From an uncultured Pseudanabaenaceae cyanobacterium (GTDB taxonomy: Bacteria; Cyanobacteriota; Cyanobacteriia; Pseudanabaenales; Pseudanabaenaceae): 64,000 nt of DNA. Numbering within the stretch: the stretch's first letter is position 1; every line of letters starts with the position of its first letter. The translations under genes were made by a program, and so were the position numbers. The stretch spans positions 62,001-126,000 of the forward strand of contig CALGKB010000002.1 in assembly GCA_937927915.1 (NCBI GenBank), written 5' to 3'. Under the pieces are notes generated by a model. It saw only the letters and a list, made by a program, of their open reading frames with translations. It was not told the origin of the DNA and made no database searches. This document shows positions 8,401 to 16,569 of this stretch, piece after piece.

Positions 8401-10940
8401 CAGCTCTGTTGCCTACAGCAGCCGTGTATCCTTCTCCTTCTGCTACCTACCCCAATGTATGTAATGATCCTTCTACTAACCAACCTGTAGACACAGGAGG
8501 ATACAAATGCAATAACCTCGCAGATGGGCGACCTATTTTCCCGCAGTTAGTAGCGCCAAGAGCAAATGCTCTCAACTCTATCCTGCCTATGTTGCCTGGT
8601 ATGCGGACTAGCTTGCCTTCCCAATCGGATCGGACGCTGTGGTTCCGTACTATCAACAACAGTGATACGGTGATTGGGGCAGATGACAACATTGACTACC
8701 GCCAGGGTAGGCATTTGCTGATCTACAACCACTCTTGGCCCTTCTTGCGTGGTAGGGACGATGGCTCATATAGAGCTAATCTGAGTCATGGCAAGCGTCT
8801 ACAGTTACCAGAAACTGTATGCATTAGAACTGACGGTTTAGTAGATGAAAGATGCTTGGATCAGGGACGACCTGCCAATACATCAGACCCTGTGCAGGGA
8901 ACTGCCGCCGCTCCCAGTTACTTGGCTAATCTCAACTTGCCTTACAACCCGCACTTCCCAGCCGATCAGAGTATGCCGGGTAACAACCGCAACACAACCA
9001 ATACTCTTGCTTCTCGTCGGCGGGGGGTAGCTGACAACGTGGTGCAACCTGCTTCTTCCTTTGCTGTCTGTGGTATTACAGGTAACTCTCGTGCACTGCA
9101 GCTAGATGAGGGTGAGACCTCTGACTTTACTTCTGCAGGGGCGGGTGAAGTTTGCCCCAACTCAGTAAGGAATGTAATTGTGGACTTCTACAACAAGCTG
9201 ATGAACTTGACACCTGCTCCCGCTGGTACACCTGGTCATCCTAGGATTGAGGTTGAAAGAGGTGGTAAGCTAACTGACTTTACTGATGTGGTAAAGATCA
9301 CTGCTACCAATACCTTTGCCAACAATCGTGTCCATGTGATTGAGCTGCAAAATCTAGGTACTACTGCTGGGTCTGTTGTCAAACTAAGGGGGACACTGAG
9401 ATTGAGCGCTAACCGCGACAATATAGGAAGAAAGCGCGGTCCCAGTCCTGTGTTTATCTTCAGGGGTCCCAGGGATCGGGATGTAAGTATGGAGGGGCTA
9501 AAGGTCCAACTAGACGGTGTTGACCCCAATAACATCTTCTGGGTGTTCCCTCGCACGGGCAGGAAGGCTTTAACGATCGCGGGCGCATTGCCTAAGCCCA
9601 ATATTACTAACGATCCTGATAAAACTTCTATCTTGGTGGGGAACTTCATCGGCAATATGCCCAACAGCAGTACTGCTGCCAATGAGAGTAACACTTCCTA
9701 CCTCAACATTGGGTTGCTCCAAAATACGTCTCCCTTTAACCCCGTGGCTAATGGCAACTCTAACGGAGGCAGAGACTTGAGCAACAGTGACTACTTTGGT
9801 GTGACCTTCCGTGGGGTGAGGTTCTTGGGCTTCCGTGCTGACAAGAATGATAGCAATGCCAACGGTAGAGACCCCAGTAACTCTGACCACGGTATCGGTA
9901 TCAATCCCAACACGGTGGCAGCTGCTATGACTTCCGTGGATCAACCAGTACTACTCCCAGTCCTACAGCTTCATGCTCCTGCTAACACCAATACAAGTGT
10001 TTCCAGCCGAATGCCGGAATTTTCGCCAGGTTCCTATAACCCAAATGCTGCTAACATCCAGGTCTGCAGTATGAATGGTAGCCTAACCGATTGTCCCTCT
10101 AGCGTGCTTTCAGGTGGGTCTGGCTCTGGTGGGCAGTGGACAATGCGGGCAACGGCAACAACTAAGGCACCAGGTAGGATGAGTGATGCCAGTGCTAACC
10201 CAAGCCCTGTGGAAGTAAATATCTACTTTGTGGCTGGTAACTCCCCATCTCGATCGACTGTGCGATACAGGACATCGATTACCGCAAGGGTACCTGGCTT
10301 CGGTGTAACTCGAAACACAGAAGTATCAACAGCGGAGGTTACGGGGGGTCTGCCGAACTTTGTCCGCCTTTTGGAGAACTGGACAGGTGTAACCCTCAAG
10401 ATTACAGGTGGGTTCCTGCAAAACACTAGAAGCAAGATTGCCACAGGTCCTTTCTCCCAAACAGCACCCTACGCTACGACACAAACGGCAGCCCTCAATT
10501 ACGCCAGTGATATGCAGACTCTGTGGATTAACCGGTTCGATAACACCCGCGCAGATCAGGGGTTGAGTTCTTTCCGTCCCTTCCCTGCTTCGGTTACCTC
10601 TGAATCAATTCCTTACTACGCTCCCCCTGTACGGTTGTTTGGCTTCGATGTCGGGATTTTGACTCAGTCGGCTGACCTGTTCTCCTCCCGCTTTAGTCTT
10701 CCTATTGACAAACCTGATGAGTTCTTCCGCGAGACAGACCTGGATGATCCCTACATCAAGCAGTTAATGTGTGCCCTAGAGACTGATGACCCTGTAACCG
10801 ATCGGACTGGAGTGGGGGTACCTCCTAACAGATATAGACGTACTGTACTGCGTGGTAAAGACCAGCCGAAGGGTTGTGATAAGGTTACAGGTGTAGCTGG
10901 CTATACTCCCAGCGGGGCAGTGACTATCAACTACGAGTAG
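2421..10940 (+). CDS. hpsA: Giant HpsA-like pseudopilin (hormogonium polysaccharide secretion type)
   Basis: Very large pseudopilin-like protein (about 2,839 aa from the ATG at 2421; the ORF could start 7 codons earlier at a TTG). A basic leader of about 50 residues ends in 'QAGFILPTVVFV', a type III signal-peptide site (G/F cleavage) followed by one hydrophobic helix. The whole remainder is extracellular in prediction: Asn/Thr/Pro/Gly-rich, low in Lys, with dispersed cysteines. Position +5 after the cleavage site is Thr, not the conserved Glu. This is also true of GspK-type tip pseudopilins. The leader/helix pattern, followed by 'VIDRARSKLE', matches cyanobacterial HpsA, first defined in Nostoc punctiforme as a pseudopilin-like protein needed for hormogonium polysaccharide and motility. 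Three more prepilin-like genes follow in the same operon. Family membership is well supported. The assignment of a tip role is inference. Confidence 0.85.
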   Translation: MSSREQSRVRKFYLSLLSDLRKWLVKIGSPFRISRKFIRNLMRRGATQAGFILPTVVFVTLATTLLVLGVVARSADRAQTAANARVEQVFEVANSAVIDRARSKLELLLNDDTLPRTTPPEGILQQVISSGKYTYPDETRLQIVEDFATTDTATDSLITTSANGSPDGKIRVTDSDLIDQEFHKNVWKFPIDTDGNGKFDSYGIYSIIFRTRPPELADGKPNPNDRRVTTLEAPTLPFDETGLSGRCQGVVGVTVATNEGWTQRGNKLKKAFFVHAVTVPITDPDTFPPDAGDRFETFRGIPSISALELQQDRARTPTNNTAAWFEGDMEVARPARFRFNGRIYAGGNLMIGAINNDNPIQFYQVSSSGTSPASENTLGSCYYERNNAEINVAGNVVEGDALTTDTALEGAVVDLWQGQGVQLQSNLTPAGDPDQPPLNDLNRTVQNTGAEATLNEFEYNRRVNVLVNEALRRATLTGIDRSTGDIQLTYSSGVKDPPSVQSDLIKRIRDEGIFGTGPLLTKARRESLEVYFKARVRKVPYKEVPFGSTPSDPTPLLTPVPIPASEGGGEDLAPPLQWAIPTYLNPGVLKTNSAGTSATDYDGNGVLQAPTANALTLTPPTGSTMVLPSLAPETRAANQDIEKFIGDRVRVGNGLPALYIKNQGGSVGFVGTTNQSIVSNNNSIKFNDPSNPPTRYRVTRSFVLENLGETDRGGFWELSAADDPSNGNSPPNPVPITGGLRVVTNAGIYSPRPEYTFLPRFRTGLPDNTSTPDIDESAAPLWNGQPIDNPITIDEDDPLAPVNDEAAIRATTTANRWALNEATFAAPDPTPNDGFNELNYVVWPDSMPMTGQMRFFPGTYINPRTGATQNVSAPGNEPGWYPFEIDDNGNIIPYAIGANGQKVEAAASTPEDRERARNWRGHLQMRASAIYHYKYDDFDPEKLTASSISADVFQRPVACVSSYYDPTTPETARNAPGLLWNTTDYNGNQRGRSNNGIVYPVPTETAANIAGVPNFDFTTDKFVVTADASKVRDRNVPLVQRLAYQANLVFPNGRFVNEPLRNVLRRIQASPGNSALSARLTLAEQSTLDANICALRILDGTLTPLNQLAPVVNGVTIPQGTFKEAAFLDAREVKALNKNESLLEGVSGYVAADGSRKGLLEVANNRADIYDLEIEQRQPLEVRTTDLDVDRMRGATVTGPINTGVPTEYLLPFSGVVYATREDALPDMSYFDYDSANNRPFPTLTSKRRALSSTDFRLDPTRKVAGIRLINGYRIFRSSLINANLNDVTGNVLGNRPTSTETQLNYNENTKGEKGIILVSNTPVYVRAQRDPFNPNNGRIGFNVHTQEEFRTALAADWSNFYSRIRGDLNPNFACRPGQTSTCNEGDQWRPATVIADAVTILSDQWRDGYRSDGDFDLRNNSNTSTSVNWINTLNTTSEQRKDSIYVVERRKQGFFNNNFVTNANWLAPTNSDNQTGTLSVNYPEGNLASYNGNGVTPVQRRGWFQEYSMDICRKVPVEDCGFDDWEKMGGGTTTLPNFGGTVSAAQPYGNSGTPAGSPRFIAPEDTRFPRRVSFLRYDDIYRDGNMSLVFTQLCDGTMANWQDRQGWPIPIGVVNGNSTSGYTYPLIMGGGFQVPFSGESRVSYGDIPCSQVAVIDIDESQDKLEGRRANVLYTSTPNVPNPLPTPTFNTITEPGGTTVQVATNLGNFLNDDANPLPTAERAFRPFYGRVAVRNIAKAPANIIGARLTFRAPGTNTNPGNFGSNAPEGNGLGTDPVNIAGTDYIQKFYVADSPTGGNRCYISQAAATTGTAASALPQYAEIPNGSTIYFNKNSYAPCRFMVLVTRDNANENPEYVNIRLDNGVPTGVSIGSPGGIEDNESFEIQIDWNWTNDTNEPLPGTGAMTFDPNVCMTPAERPGPVIIRYERTGTILSTTTTNEIRDDRVVTITNRVFQMRPVRKADCSSGTPSALKQPTFGTLKTPTYSMGQNLMPVSALLPTAAVYPSPSATYPNVCNDPSTNQPVDTGGYKCNNLADGRPIFPQLVAPRANALNSILPMLPGMRTSLPSQSDRTLWFRTINNSDTVIGADDNIDYRQGRHLLIYNHSWPFLRGRDDGSYRANLSHGKRLQLPETVCIRTDGLVDERCLDQGRPANTSDPVQGTAAAPSYLANLNLPYNPHFPADQSMPGNNRNTTNTLASRRRGVADNVVQPASSFAVCGITGNSRALQLDEGETSDFTSAGAGEVCPNSVRNVIVDFYNKLMNLTPAPAGTPGHPRIEVERGGKLTDFTDVVKITATNTFANNRVHVIELQNLGTTAGSVVKLRGTLRLSANRDNIGRKRGPSPVFIFRGPRDRDVSMEGLKVQLDGVDPNNIFWVFPRTGRKALTIAGALPKPNITNDPDKTSILVGNFIGNMPNSSTAANESNTSYLNIGLLQNTSPFNPVANGNSNGGRDLSNSDYFGVTFRGVRFLGFRADKNDSNANGRDPSNSDHGIGINPNTVAAAMTSVDQPVLLPVLQLHAPANTNTSVSSRMPEFSPGSYNPNAANIQVCSMNGSLTDCPSSVLSGGSGSGGQWTMRATATTKAPGRMSDASANPSPVEVNIYFVAGNSPSRSTVRYRTSITARVPGFGVTRNTEVSTAEVTGGLPNFVRLLENWTGVTLKITGGFLQNTRSKIATGPFSQTAPYATTQTAALNYASDMQTLWINRFDNTRADQGLSSFRPFPASVTSESIPYYAPPVRLFGFDVGILTQSADLFSSRFSLPIDKPDEFFRETDLDDPYIKQLMCALETDDPVTDRTGVGVPPNRYRRTVLRGKDQPKGCDKVTGVAGYTPSGAVTINYE

Positions 10941-10951
10941 GGAGGTAACGT

Positions 10952-11659
10952 ATGTGGCAGTATAAATTTTTGCTCAGTAGGTCCAGTCCAGAAGGTGGTT
11001 TCAACCTAGTGGAAGCTTTGGTAGCAGTAATTGTGGTGGGTATCCTGGCAACAGCTACTCTTCCCCTATTCCTAATGTCGATCGGGTCAAGGGCGCAAGC
11101 ACGGCGGGTTGATCTGGCGAGTCAGGCGGGGCGATCTTACATCGACGCAGTACGATCGGGAGCTTTGACCGTAGCTGATCTTCCTAATAGTGGTCCCAAC
11201 AGACTGGTAACTCTCTACAGCAGCCCAGGTGTACCCATCAAAGATTTCGATACAATTCCTGCTCCAGACCCTGCAAACTATCTGGCTAGCACGAGCGGTC
11301 TGCGGGGAATCAGGATAGATGGCAATACGAACGGCTTTTCTGAGGGAGATTCCTATGATTTTGTCATCCAGCCTATGCGCACTAGGATTGTGCCCATACC
11401 TCCTGCCACGGACGAGCCAGCAAGCTTGGCTGACAGGGAAACAGCTTTGAGAAAGCAAGGGTTTACTATAGGAATACGGGTCTACCGTGCTGATGCCTTT
11501 AGCTTGCCTAGGCTTTACAGGGGTTCAGAACCTGCTTGCCAAAGAGGAAGGACTGTCTTTGGGCGTGGTTTGGGTAACCGTGCTTGTCCTGTAGTGACAA
11601 TGTGGGCACATATAGTTTCTGATGTTAACTCTGCAACAGTTCCCGAAAGTTTCAGATAG
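10952..11659 (+). CDS. hpsB: HpsB-like minor pseudopilin
   Basis: Prepilin-type protein of 235 aa. It starts at an ATG with a strong GGAGG Shine-Dalgarno sequence, 11 bp after hpsA. The N-terminal class III signal reads 'GGFNLVEALVAVIVVGILA': a short leader, Gly at -1, Phe at +1 and Glu at +5, then a hydrophobic helix and a soluble C-terminal domain with two cysteines near the end ('ACQRGRTVFG', 'NRACPVV'). The prepilin peptidase PilD is expected to cut and methylate it. Its place directly after the HpsA-like gene corresponds to hpsB of the Nostoc hps locus. Sequence alone supports 'GspI/PilV-like pseudopilin'. The HpsB name rests on synteny. Confidence 0.75.
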   Translation: MWQYKFLLSRSSPEGGFNLVEALVAVIVVGILATATLPLFLMSIGSRAQARRVDLASQAGRSYIDAVRSGALTVADLPNSGPNRLVTLYSSPGVPIKDFDTIPAPDPANYLASTSGLRGIRIDGNTNGFSEGDSYDFVIQPMRTRIVPIPPATDEPASLADRETALRKQGFTIGIRVYRADAFSLPRLYRGSEPACQRGRTVFGRGLGNRACPVVTMWAHIVSDVNSATVPESFR

Positions 11660-11672
11660 TGGAGGTGCTTCT

Positions 11673-12977
11673 GTGAAAAGACACATACAGCGGTTAATAG
11701 AATGGCGGCTTAAGCTCTCTAAACTTTCTCAGGTCAAGGGTTTCACCCTTATAGAGCTGCTGGTCGCCTCAATTATGGCAGGTATTATCGTCGCTGTTTT
11801 ACTTGCCTTCGTGGTAGAGATTCTGCAAAGCGATCGTCGGGAACAGGCAAAGTCAGATATGCAGATGGAATTGCAAGCTGCTCTTGATTTCATAGCCGAC
11901 GACCTCAAGCAAGCTGTCTACATCTATGATGCCGATGGCATAGAGAGAGATAGTAGCCAAAACCCCCCTGGTATCAGAGATCAGCTACCTGGTGTAACTG
12001 CAGAGCGTGTACCTGTGCTGGTATTTTGGAAACGGCATTACTACAATCCTAATGATGAGGTGGGCGTGGGTCCAGACGGTAGGGGAGCAGAGCCTAAGGA
12101 GCAGGTCAGGAAGATAGTCCTAGGAGTGGCAAATACGGAAAACACTCCCAATGGTCCCCAGAACGTCAATGAGCCAATTGGAGAGCCTAGGTATGTTTAT
12201 GCCTTGGTGGCGTATTATTTGCGTTCAAACAGAGGCGGTCAGGGACTAGTACGCGCAAATACAATGCAGATTGAGCGCATTGAGATTCGAGATGGCATCC
12301 GATCGGATTGTCAAAATGCTGAACCCGCTACCTGTCCGCTAACGCCTGCTCCAATAAAGAGAGTAAATGACATCAACTACTGGGTTGTTCCTGACCGAAA
12401 TTTCAGACGGTTTGACTTAACAGGAGTTGGTACTTTACGCGATCGGATGAACCGCTGGAGAAATGCGGGTCTTGGTTATGACTTAGGAGGGGTTAATCAA
12501 CCACAAGTCATCTTAGATTTTGTAGACGATACGATCTATACTCCTGCCCATGATGACTCTGACCCTAAGAATAGTCTGATTCATGTGCCAATTCGCCCGA
12601 ACAATGATCTAGGTGGCAATGTTAACAATTTCTTTAGCGATAACCCTGACTGCGCTGACCCTGTGATCGGAGTAGGCAGAAATCCACCCAATGGAGACAC
12701 AAATGGCGACAATAAAATAGATATAGCCACCCAAAGAATACCAGGGAGATTCGATACAAGTACGACTTTGTCCAGGGCTGATAACGCCAGTAGTTTCTTT
12801 GTCTGTGTTAACTCCATGCAGAATGTTGCTAGAGTCTATATAAGAGCTAATGCTCTAGCGCGTCTATCCCGCAACTATGCTGATCGTCGATTTGCTACTG
12901 GTCGTACCAATGAATCTAGTTTTTTGACGACATCCAGCATTAGGGCTTTTGCTCGTAGTTCTATCACACTGCCATAG
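11673..12977 (+). CDS. hpsC: HpsC-like minor pseudopilin
   Basis: Prepilin-type protein. The chosen start is GTG 11673, because a clear GGAGG box lies 7 nt upstream and it falls just after the previous stop. The ORF-track start at 11622 would overlap hpsB and has no such box. The class III signal is 'KGFTLIELLVASIMAGIIV' with Gly-1, Phe+1 and Glu+5, after a basic leader of about 25 residues. The following 'QAALDFIADDLKQAVYIYD' is typical of GspJ/PilW-type pseudopilins. The product is about 434 aa, long for a GspJ but similar in design to HpsC. It is the third gene of the pseudopilin operon. Confidence 0.75.
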   Translation: MKRHIQRLIEWRLKLSKLSQVKGFTLIELLVASIMAGIIVAVLLAFVVEILQSDRREQAKSDMQMELQAALDFIADDLKQAVYIYDADGIERDSSQNPPGIRDQLPGVTAERVPVLVFWKRHYYNPNDEVGVGPDGRGAEPKEQVRKIVLGVANTENTPNGPQNVNEPIGEPRYVYALVAYYLRSNRGGQGLVRANTMQIERIEIRDGIRSDCQNAEPATCPLTPAPIKRVNDINYWVVPDRNFRRFDLTGVGTLRDRMNRWRNAGLGYDLGGVNQPQVILDFVDDTIYTPAHDDSDPKNSLIHVPIRPNNDLGGNVNNFFSDNPDCADPVIGVGRNPPNGDTNGDNKIDIATQRIPGRFDTSTTLSRADNASSFFVCVNSMQNVARVYIRANALARLSRNYADRRFATGRTNESSFLTTSSIRAFARSSITLP

Positions 12978-12985
12978 GGGGGAGT

Positions 12986-13627
12986 ATGCTGAAATTTTTA
13001 TTGCCAAGGAGAGAGGGAACTGGTACCGCTACCAGCAAGGGATTTAGCTTAATTGAGTTGATTACGGTGGTGGTGATTGTTGGTATTCTTGCTGCTATTG
13101 TTTCGCCTAGCTACATATCTTTTCTCAATACAATGAGGATGAATAATGCCCAGAGCAGGGTTTTTTCTTCTATTAAGAAGGCGCAGAGTGAAGCTAGAAA
13201 GCTAAAAAGACCACATAGAATGTACATCAGAGTTAGCCCCACCACAAATAGAATTCAAACAGCTATCTTACCTATGTCTGACGCTGGCACATTTAGAACT
13301 GATATTGACAATGGGAATATTGACAATTTGAGTTGGGAAGATATTCCAGATAGCAGTGACTTATGGGTGGGTACAACTCAAGCCTCAGATATTCATTCTA
13401 AAGGTTCACAAAGGTACATTTGCATCGGGTTCAACGGTGATGGCACAATACACTTAGGAGTTGGGTGTATTAATCTCCACAACCGATTCATCATCATCAA
13501 ACCCCAAAGGAGTGGCAGTAAAAAAGTTCGCTGCATTAGAATTTCCACTATTCTAGGTTCAATCTCTATGTTCAGAGAGGGAGAAGCAGATGGATGTAAA
13601 GATCCCGGAGAAGCAAATACCTTGTAG
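12986..13627 (+). CDS. hpsD: HpsD-like / GspH-type pseudopilin
   Basis: Fourth pseudopilin of the operon, 213 aa, starting at ATG 12986 behind a GGGGGGAG box 8 bp after hpsC. The class III signal 'KGFSLIELITVVVIVGILAA' has Gly-1, Phe+1 and Glu+5. The helix continues into 'ARKLKR', and the soluble part has the GspH/FimT look (about 180 residues, cysteines 'CIGF', 'GCIN', 'CIRI', 'GCKD'). It corresponds by position to hpsD. The 3' end touches the remains of an epimerase gene on the other strand. No glycosyltransferase genes of the hpsE-G type follow. Confidence 0.72.
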   Translation: MLKFLLPRREGTGTATSKGFSLIELITVVVIVGILAAIVSPSYISFLNTMRMNNAQSRVFSSIKKAQSEARKLKRPHRMYIRVSPTTNRIQTAILPMSDAGTFRTDIDNGNIDNLSWEDIPDSSDLWVGTTQASDIHSKGSQRYICIGFNGDGTIHLGVGCINLHNRFIIIKPQRSGSKKVRCIRISTILGSISMFREGEADGCKDPGEANTL

Positions 13628-14162
13628 ATAACCTTCAATGCATCCTCGAGAAGAGAATGATTATCCTAACTCTAGGGCGCGTTGGGGTATTACCCTCTGA
13701 CCTTCGAGTAGGACGGTAGACCCCTCTCCAAAGGCAAGCTTCAAGGCTAAGGCAGGCAGCAGGGCGTTTGAGTTGACTAGCTAGTACCTCCGTGAACTCC
13801 CTGGTAGTAACTGGTTGGGGGGCTGTTCCATTCAATACAGGATTAACCTCACCAAGGAAAACCACTGGTCAGCACTTCGATCACTTCCCCCAATCCCAAC
13901 TGGAAGATGGGCAAGATGCGCCGCAGTGCCCCACCCCCCCGATGATGGAGCGCCCTGCTGAGTTAACTACGGAATCACAAGTGGCAAGGGCAGTAGACAC
14001 CAATCGATCGTTTCCCCAGTCCAGCACCGCCGCCGTAGGAAACAGAGTTTGCCCTTTGGGGACATTACGGGTCAGGACAAATAGCTGGTCACCCCGATCG
14101 AGAATAGCCTGCCCCAGACGAGAGCCAATAAAACCAGTTGCACCGAGTAACTCGATTCACAT
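13621..14162 (-). pseudogene. Decayed TIGR01777-family NAD-dependent epimerase
   Basis: The region between hpsD and the ChuX-like gene has no intact ORF. The minus strand, read across several frames, gives consecutive pieces of a TIGR01777/YfcH-type epimerase. The N-terminal NAD-binding motif is 'GATGFIGSRLGQAILDRGDQ', followed by 'VVNSAGRSIIGG' (family: VVNLAG). After an internal gap in another frame come 'ALRRILPIFQLGLG' and 'SADQWFSLV', then '[19 protein letters not shown]' (family: N..AP.PV.N.EFT..L). After a further shift come '[20 protein letters not shown]' and 'LLEDALKVIYK'. About 540 bp remain of an expected 900 or so, with at least three frameshifts and deletions after the N-terminal third and before the C-terminal domain. 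The likely start is ATG 14162, followed by a stop codon. This is clearly a degraded gene, not a set of small ORFs. Confidence 0.85.
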
Positions 14163-14256
14163 AGTGTTTGCTTTTTAGTTTACTACCTGGGATGGGCAGG
14201 ATAGTACGTACTCATAGTCCTTCCGATCGGGCCAAAACTGCAGGAGAGAGAAGAGT

Positions 14257-14661
14257 CTAAAGGGTGGCGAGGGGTTCGGGTTGCCATACTTCGCCGTAGG
14301 TTGCTCTTAGTTGCTGCCAATGCTCGATCTGCCCTGGGGCATATTCCCCTGGCTTACCCCACTGCAAAAAGATACTGAGGTCGGGTTCTCCCTGCTCATT
14401 TAATAGGCGAATGGCGTAGGTAGGAAAATTGCCCCGCTTTGCCTGCCCCTGCTCAAACTTGACGGTTTTGATACGATCGATATTGAGATGAAATTCAAAA
14501 TCCTCTGTGTGCATATTAGCGTATTTGCCCTGGGGGAGTTCCGCATAGTATAATTTCTGGATCACTGTGCGCACCTCTAGGACTGCCCCCCCGTTGGTAC
14601 AAATCAAGCGCACCAAACCCAAGTCTGTACAGGATTCCAGAAACGATTTGAGGTTAGCCAT
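14257..14661 (-). CDS. ChuX/HutX-like small cyanobacterial protein
   Basis: 134-residue soluble protein beginning 'MANLKSFLESCTDLGLVRLI' and containing 'EDFEFHLNIDRIKTVKFEQG' and 'LSIFLQWGKPGEYAPGQIEHW'. This matches my memory of a conserved cyanobacterial family usually annotated as ChuX/HutX heme-like substrate-binding protein, in which the W-G-K-P-G-E segment is well kept. No heme-binding residue can be assigned with certainty and no heme-uptake genes are adjacent, so the function is open. It is divergent from recA with 72 bp between the starts. Confidence 0.6.
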   Translation of the reverse strand: MANLKSFLESCTDLGLVRLICTNGGAVLEVRTVIQKLYYAELPQGKYANMHTEDFEFHLNIDRIKTVKFEQGQAKRGNFPTYAIRLLNEQGEPDLSIFLQWGKPGEYAPGQIEHWQQLRATYGEVWQPEPLATL

Positions 14662-14733
14662 AACATTGCCAGAGTGGGTAGGAGAATTTTAACCCAATAT
14701 GCGACAATTTAGAGGCGATTTCTCTTATAGCCT

Positions 14734-15840
14734 ATGGCACGCCCTGTCTCCAAAAATTCTACTCCCCCTAAGGAACCAGAGCATAACGATCGGCAAAAAG
14801 CCCTCAACCAAGTCCTAGAAAAAATTGAGAAGGAGTTTGGCAAGGGGGCTATCATGCGCCTTGGTGACGCCAAGCAGTTGGTGGTAGAAACGGTGTCCAG
14901 CGGTGCCCTGACCCTAGACTTAGCCCTAGGGGGGGGGTATCCCAAGGGGCGCATTGTAGAAATCTACGGACCCGAAAGTTCCGGTAAAACTACCCTAGTC
15001 CTGCACGCCATCGCGGAAGTCCAGCGCCAGGGGGGCACAGCAGCCTTTGTAGATGCGGAACACGCCCTCGACCCCCTCTATGCCGAACGTCTGGGAGTGG
15101 ATGTGGCAAATCTCATCGTCTCCCAACCGGACAACGGCGAAATGGCACTAGAAATTGTCGACCAACTGGTGCGATCGATGGCGGTGGACATAATTGCGGT
15201 GGATTCCGTAGCGGCGTTGGTGCCCAGGGCAGAAATTGAGGGGGAGATGGGGGATTCCCATGTAGGCTTGCAGGCGCGCTTGATGAGCCAGGCATTGCGC
15301 AAAATTACGGGGAATATCGCCCAATCTAACTGTATTGTTGTGTTTTTGAACCAGCTCAGGCAAAAGATCGGTGCTATGGGCTACGGTCCCAATGAAACAA
15401 CGACGGGGGGCACTGCCCTCAAGTTCTATGCCTCCGTACGCCTGGACATCCGCCGCAAAGAGACCCTGAAAAAAGGCAACGAAGAATACGGCATCAGGGT
15501 GAGGGTGAAGGTGGCGAAAAACAAAGTTGCTCCTCCCTTCCGCATCGCTGAATTTGACATCATTTTTGGCAAGGGGATTTCCACCAAGGGCTGCATCTTG
15601 GACTTGGCAGAGGAGTTGAAGATCGTCACCCGCAAAGGGGCTTGGTATAGTTACAAGGGGGAAAATATCGCCCAGGGCAGAGACAATACCATAAAATTTC
15701 TGGAAACTAACCCTGAAGTATGTCAAGAGATTGAAAACCTCCTGCGGGAACAAATTAGCGCCGGGGCGACTATCTCTGTCACCAAAACCAGTACGGAAGA
15801 CGAAGAAGCAGAAAATGAGGAACTACCAGAGGAGTTCTAA
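14734..15840 (+). CDS. recA: RecA recombinase
   Basis: RecA, the ATP-dependent strand-exchange protein of homologous recombination, 368 aa, near the usual cyanobacterial length. Visible motifs are Walker A 'GPESSGKTT', Walker B '[10 protein letters not shown]', loop L1 '[12 protein letters not shown]', the Q-containing '[10 protein letters not shown]' and loop L2 '[19 protein letters not shown]', followed by the conserved 'RLDIRR'. The C-terminal tail is acidic ('[16 protein letters not shown]'), as in other RecA proteins. No clear LexA-type palindrome is visible in the 72 bp upstream. The stop overlaps the downstream HAD gene by 26 bp. Confidence 0.97.
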   Translation: MARPVSKNSTPPKEPEHNDRQKALNQVLEKIEKEFGKGAIMRLGDAKQLVVETVSSGALTLDLALGGGYPKGRIVEIYGPESSGKTTLVLHAIAEVQRQGGTAAFVDAEHALDPLYAERLGVDVANLIVSQPDNGEMALEIVDQLVRSMAVDIIAVDSVAALVPRAEIEGEMGDSHVGLQARLMSQALRKITGNIAQSNCIVVFLNQLRQKIGAMGYGPNETTTGGTALKFYASVRLDIRRKETLKKGNEEYGIRVRVKVAKNKVAPPFRIAEFDIIFGKGISTKGCILDLAEELKIVTRKGAWYSYKGENIAQGRDNTIKFLETNPEVCQEIENLLREQISAGATISVTKTSTEDEEAENEELPEEF

Positions 15841-16546
15841 ACGCCTGTTTACGGATTTTGACGGTCCCTTGATGGATGTGTCGGAGCGTTACTACCAGGT
15901 CTACCTCTACTGTCTGCACCAAGTCCGCCTGCCCCAACAACCGATCGTGCAGATGAGCAAGGAGGAGTTCTGGTCGGCAAAACGGGCACAGGTGCCGGAG
16001 TGGAAAATTGGCTGGGAGTCTGGGTTGACCCTACCGGGACAGGCAGAGGACTTTGCCCGCCTACGCAGTGAAACTGTCCATTCTCCCCTCTTCTTTCAGT
16101 ACGATCGCTTGCATGACTTTGCCATTCCCGCCCTGGAAAAGTTACAAGAGCATGGTTTTGATCTGGCAGTGATGACAATGCGCCGCCAGAAAGAACTCTA
16201 CCCCGTCCTCAACCATTTTAATTTGGGCAGATTCTTTGCCACCGATCGGATTTTCTGCCTGCGGGATGACTACAAAAAGAGGGGAGATACCAAGGACAAA
16301 CCCCAGTTGATGGAAAAGGCAATTGCCACCCTGCCCCCCGTAGAGGAACAGTGGATTGTGGGGGATACAGAAGCAGACATCATCGCCGGCAAACGCTTCA
16401 GGGTGAAAACGATCGGTATCCTCTCCGGCATTCGCAATGAGTACCAACTGAGACTCCATCAACCCGATCGCATCAAGGCAGACCTGCGGGAAGTGGTAGC
16501 AGAACTGACAGGGGACGCCATCTATAATAAAATTGGAGCACTTTGA
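15815..16546 (+). CDS. HAD-superfamily hydrolase (phosphatase-like)
   Basis: Haloacid dehalogenase-fold hydrolase, about 243 aa from the ATG at 15815 inside the end of recA. The ORF-track start 28 codons upstream lies deeper in recA and encodes a basic tail unlike the family. Motif I is '[12 protein letters not shown]' (nucleophile Asp in DxD), motif II is the Thr in 'LAVMTMR', and motif IV is '[13 protein letters not shown]'. The cap region is helical ('[18 protein letters not shown]'), as in subfamily I (phosphoglycolate phosphatase-like) enzymes. The substrate cannot be told from sequence. Overlap with recA implies cotranscription but not functional linkage. Confidence 0.8.
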   Translation: MRNYQRSSKRLFTDFDGPLMDVSERYYQVYLYCLHQVRLPQQPIVQMSKEEFWSAKRAQVPEWKIGWESGLTLPGQAEDFARLRSETVHSPLFFQYDRLHDFAIPALEKLQEHGFDLAVMTMRRQKELYPVLNHFNLGRFFATDRIFCLRDDYKKRGDTKDKPQLMEKAIATLPPVEEQWIVGDTEADIIAGKRFRVKTIGILSGIRNEYQLRLHQPDRIKADLREVVAELTGDAIYNKIGAL

Positions 16547-16569
16547 CCACCATTCATAACTAATTATCT

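Noticed and set aside
13792-14178. 128-aa plus-strand ORF in the gap after hpsD
   Set aside because: The complementary strand carries ordered fragments of an epimerase, so this ORF is a by-product of the pseudogene.
15148-15753. 201-aa minus-strand ORF opposite recA
   Set aside because: It is the antisense shadow of recA, with no family likeness, and recA is certain.
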